6,971 nucleotides of DNA. It comes from Acidobacteriaceae bacterium (lineage in GTDB: Bacteria > Acidobacteriota > Terriglobia > Terriglobales > Acidobacteriaceae). The position numbers were made by a program, and so were the translations under genes. Below, one piece after another: positions 1 through 5,613 of this stretch (position 1 is its first letter; each line of letters starts with the position of its first letter). A model generated the notes under the pieces. That model was not told the origin of the DNA. It did not search any database and worked only from the letters and a program-made list of their open reading frames with translations. The stretch is from the NCBI GenBank assembly GCA_003164255.1, contig PLST01000456.1, positions 2,454 to 9,424 on the forward strand, written 5' to 3'.

Positions 1-1362
1 ATTGGACATGAAGAACTTGATGGCGATCGACGCATTTTCAACGATGTTGAGAAGCAGTCAGTCCTTCGTGAATTGGACGCGATCCTGAACAGTCCGGTTT
101 TTCAGCCAAGCAAGCGCGGCAAACAGTTTTTGACCTATGTAGTCCATCACCGGCTTGAAGGGAACCACGAGCGGCTGAAAGAACGCACCATCGGAGTCGA
201 TCTCTTTCAGCGCCCTGCCGGGTATGCAACCGGGGACGATCCTGTCGTTCGGGTGCAGGCCGGGGAAGTACGCAGAAGGCTGGACCAGTATTACCAGGCC
301 AACCCGAATACCTCGACAGTCCGCATCGAACTTCACGTGGGGTCTTACACCCCCGAATTCAAGTGGGTACCACCTGACCAGGTGGGCCAACCGTCTTTGC
401 CTTCGGAAGTGGCAAAATCTCAAGAAACTCCCCAACAAATGGGCAGGGGCCAAGAATTAAGTTCGGTCAAATCGGCATTGCCTGCAGAAACAAAGCGTGC
501 TACCGGAAAGCACAAATGGTTCTGGTGGGTTTTGGCCGGGGTTGGCCTCGTCCTTCTGGCCGGTCTGACCTTGGTAGGGATATCAATTTATCGTGCCAGA
601 GCACCCCAATCAGTTTTGCAAAGGTTCTGGGCTCCCGCGATATCCTCAACAGAACCGGTACTGATCTGCCTGGCCAAACCTTCGGTCTACTTACCGTCGG
701 TCAAACTCTACCAAAGACGTGCCAAGAATCCCGAGGAGTTCCAGGGTCAATTCGCGAGGCTCACGCATAAACCCGATCTGGGGCCCGATGACAAGCTCCA
801 ATGGGGCGATATGATCGAGTACCCCGACTATGGGCTTGCGAGCGGAGATGTTTACACGGCGATTCAACTGGCTGGTTTTTTTGCCCAGACGGGGAAAAAG
901 AATCAAGTCAGAATTGGAGACGACTACTCATTCGAAGACTTGCGCAGCTCTCCCGCAGTCGTCATTGGAGCGTTCAACAATCGTTGGACGATGCAAATCA
1001 CATCCAACCTTCGCTTTGAATTCGTCGATGAGGGAGGCGAATCGCTCATCAAGGAAGTTGGCCCGTCAGGACGAAAATGGAATGCAAGAACTGACGCAGT
1101 CGAAAAGTCCGGTGAGGATCACGCAGTTGTCACAAGACTTCTCAACTCAAAAACCGGTCAATTTGTTGTAATCGTGGCTGGAATCAAGTCCTACGGCACC
1201 CAGGCTGCCGGAGAGTTCGTTTCTAATTCGGCGGCCCTTCAGGCGGCCCTTCAGACCGCTCCGCCGGACTGGGACAAGAAGAACCTGCAGATTGTTCTTC
1301 AAACCCCGGTCACTGAGGGTTTACCTGGTCCTGCCCAGGTTGTTGCTCTCTACGTCTGGTAG
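1..1362 (+). CDS. Membrane-anchored putative transcriptional regulator/sensor, 5'-partial
   Basis: The reading frame is open from the first base to TAG at 1360-1362, giving 453 visible residues (numbered from the window's first codon). A TTG at 73 could be a start, but it lacks a Shine-Dalgarno sequence and would cut off the helix before the conserved region, so the true start is probably upstream. Residues about 17-120 form a conserved cytoplasmic domain (SKR at 37-39, LKERTIGVDLF at 59-69, DDPVVRV at 79-85, RRRLDQYY at 91-98, SYTPEF at 115-120). I recall it at the N-terminus of acidobacterial membrane proteins, in the place where winged-helix domains occur in ToxR-like regulators. DNA binding is inferred. 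A Pro/Gln-rich linker leads to one transmembrane helix (about 173-196), preceded by Lys/Arg, so the N-terminus should be inside. The remaining 250 residues are extracytoplasmic, with DLRSSPAVVIGAFNNRW (313-329) and GTQAAGEF (399-406), and end in Trp. Likely role: one-component regulator of the downstream receptor gene; this is not proven. Confidence 0.8.
   Translation: MGHEELDGDRRIFNDVEKQSVLRELDAILNSPVFQPSKRGKQFLTYVVHHRLEGNHERLKERTIGVDLFQRPAGYATGDDPVVRVQAGEVRRRLDQYYQANPNTSTVRIELHVGSYTPEFKWVPPDQVGQPSLPSEVAKSQETPQQMGRGQELSSVKSALPAETKRATGKHKWFWWVLAGVGLVLLAGLTLVGISIYRARAPQSVLQRFWAPAISSTEPVLICLAKPSVYLPSVKLYQRRAKNPEEFQGQFARLTHKPDLGPDDKLQWGDMIEYPDYGLASGDVYTAIQLAGFFAQTGKKNQVRIGDDYSFEDLRSSPAVVIGAFNNRWTMQITSNLRFEFVDEGGESLIKEVGPSGRKWNARTDAVEKSGEDHAVVTRLLNSKTGQFVVIVAGIKSYGTQAAGEFVSNSAALQAALQTAPPDWDKKNLQIVLQTPVTEGLPGPAQVVALYVW
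1231..1254 (+). repeat. Perfect 12-bp tandem duplication inside the regulator gene
   Basis: The unit GCGGCCCTTCAG occurs twice head to tail (1231-1242 and 1243-1254). It is in frame and encodes Ala-Ala-Leu-Gln twice, near the end of the extracytoplasmic domain (residues 411-418). Two identical copies at DNA level suggest a recent slippage duplication; the reading frame is kept and the following KNLQIVLQ segment is intact. Confidence 0.9.
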
Positions 1363-1581
1363 CCGCCGGACATACGGCAATTGGAAAATCCAATCAAATC
1401 AAGGATATGCAGCGCCGCACGGAGGGTTGCGTGTCTGTGCTGACCCTTTTGGCAATAGGAGTCTGCGGGAACCGCCCCGGCTTGGCCGGCAAAAAGGGCT
1501 CTTGATGCGATACAAGATGAGTGAATTCGAGTGAAGGAAGGCACGAACAAGGCGGCGACTGTAACTTGAGATGGGGAAATG

Positions 1582-1601
1582 CCTCCTCCAAAAGGTGGGG
1601 G
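1582..1601 (+). other. Possible RNA hairpin, function unknown
   Basis: CCTCCTCC (1582-1589) can pair with GGTGGGGG (1594-1601) around an AAAA loop. There is one internal T-T mismatch and one G-T wobble. The downstream bases are mixed pyrimidines (CCTCCTTCGTTCC) rather than a clean T tract, so it is at best a weak terminator-like element 220 bases after the regulator stop. It lies just before the AT-rich promoter-like segment. Confidence 0.35.
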
Positions 1602-1646
1602 TGCGCCTCCTTCGTTCCATTTAAATGATTGATAATAAAAGAGATA

Positions 1647-1677
1647 TTGTCAAACTTACCGTAATGTACAGTGTAAT
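1647..1677 (+). promoter_or_regulatory. Candidate sigma70-type promoter for the receptor gene
   Basis: TTGTCA at 1647-1652 matches TTGACA at five of six bases. TGTAAT at 1672-1677 matches TATAAT at five of six. The spacer is 19 bases, longer than the preferred 17, which could mean a weak or activator-dependent promoter. The predicted start of transcription is near 1684, leaving a leader of about 180 bases. The pair lies in the only strongly AT-rich stretch upstream of the receptor. Prediction by eye only. Confidence 0.4.
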
Positions 1678-1679
1678 AC

Positions 1680-1696
1680 TTGTGCACTCTGCACAA
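1680..1696. promoter_or_regulatory. Candidate operator: perfect 7-bp inverted repeat
   Basis: TTGTGCA (1680-1686) and TGCACAA (1690-1696) are exact inverted copies separated by CTC. The repeat starts two bases after the candidate -10 box and covers the predicted transcription start, a usual place for a repressor operator. It could equally form a short RNA hairpin at the 5' end of the transcript. I saw no second copy in the other intergenic region. Which protein would bind it is unknown; the upstream membrane regulator is one candidate. Confidence 0.45.
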
Positions 1697-1853
1697 AGCG
1701 CCTAGTTTTCTCGTGGATTAAATCTGAATGAAGCGGCGCACGGTAATGCCGCCAAGAGTTATCTGACTTCGCCTACAAACTGCTCCAAGTCTAAGCCCAA
1801 CAGGTTGGATCGCATTACGAGAGCAGAAGGCCCAAACCCGGAAATCGTTTACT

Positions 1854-1860
1854 AAGGAGA
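1854..1860 (+). promoter_or_regulatory. Ribosome binding site of the receptor gene
   Basis: AAGGAGA lies five bases before the ATG at 1866. It is a near-perfect Shine-Dalgarno sequence and fixes the start of the receptor gene, which then begins with a well-formed signal peptide. Confidence 0.85.
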
Positions 1861-1865
1861 CAAAA

Positions 1866-4800
1866 ATGGTTAGTGACAGAAGAGCGTACAGGATTCTGGC
1901 GGTGCTTCTGCTTTTGGTGGGATTGGGGGGACGTTTTGCGGTCGCCCAGTTCTCAAGCGGAATCGAAGGTACCGCACACGATACGACAGGTGCTGTTGTT
2001 GCCGGAGCGAAGGTCACCGTGACCGACACACGCCTCGGGGTTTCAAAGGCGGTCGTCACCGGACAAAATGGCTACTTCCGAGTGGACGGCATTGCCGCAT
2101 CCACATATACGGTCGAGATTCAAATGGCAGGCTTCCAAACCTGGAAACAGGGCGGGCTGACGCTTCAGATTGACGAAGTTCGCAGTCTGACGCCTGAATT
2201 GAAGGTCGGCGACGTTTCCACCAATGTTGAAGTCTCCGCAACAGCGGCGTCGGTCGATCTGGTGACCCCGACGACCGGGTCGATTATTTCCAACGTGACA
2301 CTGGCGGAAACGCCGTTGACCGGGCAGAATGTCTACGGTCTCGCTTCTCTGACGCCGGGCATGACCGGTGGCGGCGTGACAACGGCCGGCAACGACAACT
2401 ACACCAACGAATACGCGATCAACCTGAACGCGGCGGGACTTCGGCAGGAAGAGAACGGATACCAGATCGACGACGGCTACACCAACACGCCCTCCCGCGG
2501 CGGCGGCTCATCGATCTCTCCGAATCCGGAGATTGTCCAATCCATGGACATCCGCACCAACGATTTCGATGCCCAGAAGGGGCGCAACGCCGGCAGCACG
2601 GTCGACGTCTACACCGTCTCCGGATCAAACCAGTTCCACGGGAACATCGACTGGTACTTCACCAACAACGATCTCTCCGCGACCACTCACTTCCAGAGCT
2701 CGGTTCCGACTTTCACGCGCAATGAGATGGGCGCAACGATGGGCGGGCCGATTTTCAAGAACAAGCTGTTCTGGTTCGGCGCTATCGATGTACTGCGCGA
2801 AAGCCAGCCCAGCAGCTATACGGCGACAGTGGAAACGCAGGACTTCGTCAATTGGGCCAAAACCTGGGAACCCAACACTGTAGGCTATCAGTTCCTCACC
2901 ATGGCGCCTCCGGCCGCCTACCCCACGACGGGCCTGGTTCCGTATAGCACCTACATTCTGCCTTCGAATCAGGGTGGTACGCCCGGCTATTTCCCGGCTC
3001 CCACAGGCGCGGCACTCACCGCACTTGAGAGCATTAACATCATCGGCACCATTCCCGTGAGCTACAGCGCGCCCAAAAACGGGTACCAGTGGAGCTTCCG
3101 CGTAGACGACTATCTTGGCAGCAAAGACCGCATCTACGTGGACGCTATCCGCACTGACTACTCAGGCCCGGGAGGCGGAACCCGCCCGGCAAGTGTGCAG
3201 GGCAACGGCAACAGCTCCGACTTCGTCAACATCAACTGGACCCACACGTTCGGTTCGCACCTCTTCAATCAAACCGGGGCGAATGTCATTCGGCCGTACG
3301 GAGCGAACCTGACACAAGTGGCAACGGAAGGAATTCCGTACGTCAACGTCAACAACCTGGCTGGATTCGGGTCATGGGCGCCGGGCAACTTCTCGCAGAC
3401 CACGTACAGCTGGCGCGATGTGATGACGGCAACCATCAAGACGCACACCCTCAAGTTCGGAGCCGACCTCTTTAACACACGCGAGGTGGACCACCAGGGA
3501 GGCGCATTCACGCGTCCAACGTTCAACTACCGCAACCTCATCGATCTCATTCAGGATGAGCCTGTATCCCAATCGGGTCCGGCCGTGAACCTGCAAAACC
3601 ACCAGCAGGCGCCTTACGACCGCATCTATCGCGACCTGATTGAAGGTTATTACTTGCAGGACGATTGGAAGGTTTCGCCGCGGCTCACAGTGAACATGGG
3701 AGTCCGCTACGATACGATGGTCAACTTCTTCAGCATCTATAGTCCAACGTTGTCTAAGTTCAACCTTGGCAGCGGCTCGACATGGAACGCCAAAATCGCC
3801 TCGGGTACGGCTTCACTGGCAAACACGCACGACGTCCTCGACCACAATATCGGTGGGTTTACGCCGCGCCTCGGCTTCTCGTGGGATATCTTTGGCACGG
3901 GCAAGACGGCACTGCGCGGCGGCTTTGGCATGTTCGAGGACCAGCCACCCTATCTGCACATCACGGATTCGACGGCTGGAAACCTGCCCAACTTCTTCAG
4001 TCCGTCCGATGACGTTACGGCGGGTGGAGCGACCCCAAAGCCCTTCATCTGCACTCCGAAGGGTGCCTGGGATATGGTCTGCCCAGTGTTGAACACCAGC
4101 AACGCCGTGCTGAACTCCAGCGGCGGACTCGTAATCAATGGAGTCATTTCGCGAGCGGGCATGGGCGGTTACGATCCCAACTTCAAGATGCAGCAAGTTG
4201 AAGCATGGTCACTGAGCCTGCAGCAGCAGCTTCAGAACAACCTGATTGTTGAACTGAACTACTCAGGCACCGAAGCGCATCACCTACTGGTCTTCCAAAA
4301 CGATGCCAACCGTTTTGCCGGCGACCTGATCATCAACAACAACCAGCTGCAGCGTCTGAACCCGAACTTCGCGGGAACGGCGTGGGCCAGCTCCGACGGC
4401 AATTCTGCTGGGAACTTCGGTTCGGCGGAGGTGATCCGGTCGTTTACCCACGGCCTGGCCTTCCGCGGAATCTACACCTATGGCAAGGCGTTGGACGAGA
4501 TGAGCCAGGCTCAATCACTGGACAGCGGCTCCATTACGTCCGGATCCGATTTCTATGTGAACAACGCTCTCCACGCACAACGGGGGCGTGCTGACTTCGA
4601 CATCCGTCAGCAGATTTCGGCTGACGGCACCTGGGATGTTCCCAACAACTATCCGAGTGCCGCGCTCAGGGACATTCTGGGCGGATGGCAATTCGGCGGC
4701 AAGTGGATCGGTCAGACCGGATTGCCCTTCACAGTCGTAAACGGCTCGGGTTTCGCGCCGGTCTGCAGCGGCGGTGCGGCACTGGTCAACAACCAATGCC

Positions 4801-5228
4801 CGGCGGGCACCACAATCGTTGGCAATAACGGCGGCGACTACAACGCCGACGGTTACAACACCAAACTGCCCAACGTGCCGACCTTTGGCTCACACCTGGG
4901 CGGCCAATCGAAGGCCAAATTCCTGAGCGGAATCTTCACGGCATCGCAGTTCCCGGCGCCGGCTCTGGGGCAGGAAGGTAATCTCGGCCGCAACACCTAC
5001 GACAGGCCCGGATACAAGAACATGGACCTCACCTTCGAGAAACATTTCAGTGTTCCGTGGCTCTTCGCGGAAAAGATGAAGATCGAAGCCAAGGGCGAAG
5101 TCTTCAACCTGTTTAACCGCACCAACCTGAATGGCGTTGACTCGGGCATGGGAGACGGCACGTTCGGCCAGTCCACCAGCCAGTTGCCGCCGCGCAGCTT
5201 GCAGCTTCACCTTCGGGCGAGCTTCTAA
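1866..5228 (+). CDS. TonB-dependent outer-membrane receptor, Oar-like, with N-terminal carboxypeptidase-regulatory-like domain
   Basis: This 1120-residue protein should form an outer-membrane beta-barrel that takes up a ligand using TonB/ExbBD energy. The signal peptide has a basic start, a Leu/Val core at residues 10-20 and a likely cut after AVA at 25-27. A carboxypeptidase-regulatory-like beta-sandwich follows (about 31-115; GTAHDTTGAVVAGAKVTV, NGYFRVDGIAASTYTVEI). Residues about 119-127 (TNVEVSATA) sit where a TonB box is expected, then the plug (about 135-255). The barrel begins with NEMGATMGGPIFKNKLFWFG (286-305), a signature of acidobacterial Oar-type receptors. Near the end are KGEVFNLFNRTNLNG and a terminal Phe, typical for barrel assembly. 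Only four Cys are present, as two close pairs (729/739, 967/978); DYNADG (991-996) resembles a calcium loop. Length and domain order are normal and the frame is intact. The ligand is unknown; the hydrolase next door suggests a carbohydrate. No SusD-like partner is encoded in the window. Confidence 0.95.
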   Translation: MVSDRRAYRILAVLLLLVGLGGRFAVAQFSSGIEGTAHDTTGAVVAGAKVTVTDTRLGVSKAVVTGQNGYFRVDGIAASTYTVEIQMAGFQTWKQGGLTLQIDEVRSLTPELKVGDVSTNVEVSATAASVDLVTPTTGSIISNVTLAETPLTGQNVYGLASLTPGMTGGGVTTAGNDNYTNEYAINLNAAGLRQEENGYQIDDGYTNTPSRGGGSSISPNPEIVQSMDIRTNDFDAQKGRNAGSTVDVYTVSGSNQFHGNIDWYFTNNDLSATTHFQSSVPTFTRNEMGATMGGPIFKNKLFWFGAIDVLRESQPSSYTATVETQDFVNWAKTWEPNTVGYQFLTMAPPAAYPTTGLVPYSTYILPSNQGGTPGYFPAPTGAALTALESINIIGTIPVSYSAPKNGYQWSFRVDDYLGSKDRIYVDAIRTDYSGPGGGTRPASVQGNGNSSDFVNINWTHTFGSHLFNQTGANVIRPYGANLTQVATEGIPYVNVNNLAGFGSWAPGNFSQTTYSWRDVMTATIKTHTLKFGADLFNTREVDHQGGAFTRPTFNYRNLIDLIQDEPVSQSGPAVNLQNHQQAPYDRIYRDLIEGYYLQDDWKVSPRLTVNMGVRYDTMVNFFSIYSPTLSKFNLGSGSTWNAKIASGTASLANTHDVLDHNIGGFTPRLGFSWDIFGTGKTALRGGFGMFEDQPPYLHITDSTAGNLPNFFSPSDDVTAGGATPKPFICTPKGAWDMVCPVLNTSNAVLNSSGGLVINGVISRAGMGGYDPNFKMQQVEAWSLSLQQQLQNNLIVELNYSGTEAHHLLVFQNDANRFAGDLIINNNQLQRLNPNFAGTAWASSDGNSAGNFGSAEVIRSFTHGLAFRGIYTYGKALDEMSQAQSLDSGSITSGSDFYVNNALHAQRGRADFDIRQQISADGTWDVPNNYPSAALRDILGGWQFGGKWIGQTGLPFTVVNGSGFAPVCSGGAALVNNQCPAGTTIVGNNGGDYNADGYNTKLPNVPTFGSHLGGQSKAKFLSGIFTASQFPAPALGQEGNLGRNTYDRPGYKNMDLTFEKHFSVPWLFAEKMKIEAKGEVFNLFNRTNLNGVDSGMGDGTFGQSTSQLPPRSLQLHLRASF

Positions 5229-5368
5229 CTCGCTCGCTGGCTCTGCCAACTCTGACCCGGCGGTGCAGCCTGCCGCCGGTCCAGATACGCCAAGCACCGG
5301 AGTTCCAGGGCTGCCAAGTCTCTGGGACACCGAGTAGTCCTGCGTATTCCTTGATGACCTCCTATGCC

Positions 5369-5412
5369 AGTGAGCCGTGCGATTGATTTATCTGCGCGGC
5401 TCACTTTTTTTT
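5369..5412 (+). terminator. Strong rho-independent terminator after the receptor gene
   Basis: AGTGAGCCGTGC (5369-5380) pairs with GCGCGGCTCACT (5394-5405) as a 12-bp stem with one G-U wobble and a 13-base loop. It leads straight into a run of eight T (5405-5412). It lies 140 bases after the receptor stop and 200 bases before the hydrolase start, so it should end or strongly attenuate the receptor transcript. Confidence 0.93.
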
Positions 5413-5603
5413 GCCGCTCGCGGCCGATGCGAGATCCGCGACAAACTCTGGAAATCTAGTCGCAACTTGTTTAGAGTATGCTGGGCAATGCGGATCGCCA
5501 TGCGTCAACTGCTCCTATCGGACTTCGCGCTCTTGGCGCCCGGTCTCGATTCCCACCAGCTGCCAGCGATTGGTTAACAGAGGTCGCAGGTTAGTTGCTG
5601 AAT

Positions 5604-5607
5604 GGAG
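5604..5607 (+). promoter_or_regulatory. Ribosome binding site of the hydrolase gene
   Basis: GGAG lies six bases before the ATG at 5614. It supports this start, which is also the one that gives an intact signal peptide. Confidence 0.7.
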
Positions 5608-5613
5608 TGACAG

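Larger units (their letters stand above)
1363..1865. other. Intergenic region between regulator and TonB-dependent receptor genes
   Basis: This 503-base gap holds no convincing gene on either strand. Its first part (1363-1610) has three small inverted repeats: ATTGGA/TCCAAT with a 3-base loop at 1380-1394, CCGGC/GCCGG with a 3-base loop at 1477-1489, and a purine/pyrimidine arm pair at 1582-1601. None is followed by a T run, so no intrinsic terminator is visible for the regulator gene. Bases about 1615-1680 are strikingly AT-rich (roughly a quarter G+C by eye) compared with the flanking genes and hold a promoter-like pair. The rest (about 1684-1865) would be an mRNA leader. I could not match it to a riboswitch class I know. 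Confidence 0.7.
5229..5613. other. Intergenic region between receptor and hydrolase genes
   Basis: This 385-base gap has no convincing gene. A GC-rich hairpin (CCGGCGG 5257-5263 with CCGCCGG 5273-5279, 9-base loop) lies soon after the receptor stop and lacks a T run; it may act as a 3' RNA stabiliser. The main element is the intrinsic terminator at 5369-5412. Bases 5413-5600 must hold any separate promoter of the hydrolase gene, but I found no pair of -35/-10 boxes that I would defend. Confidence 0.6.

Noticed and set aside
8..70. ATG at 8 opening another + frame (MKNLMAIDAF...)
   Set aside because: It is out of frame with the conserved regulator and overlaps its coding sequence; nothing recognisable in the short translation.
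73..75. TTG at 73 as the start of the regulator gene
   Set aside because: There is no Shine-Dalgarno sequence upstream. The frame stays open to the left edge with family-like residues (VEKQSVLREL), so the gene is more likely 5'-partial.
1477..1489. CCGGC/GCCGG hairpin as terminator of the regulator gene
   Set aside because: Only five base pairs, followed by CAAAAAGGG rather than T residues; the A run would suit only the opposite strand poorly placed for any minus-strand gene.
1394..1696. 100-residue reading frame on the minus strand in the intergenic region
   Set aside because: No recognisable motif, Cys/Pro/His-rich composition as in random translation, and it runs over the candidate promoter and operator of the receptor gene.
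4890..5330. 146-residue minus-strand reading frame over the end of the receptor gene
   Set aside because: Mostly antisense to the well-supported receptor; low-complexity Ala/Gly/Val-rich translation typical of the complement of GC-rich coding DNA.
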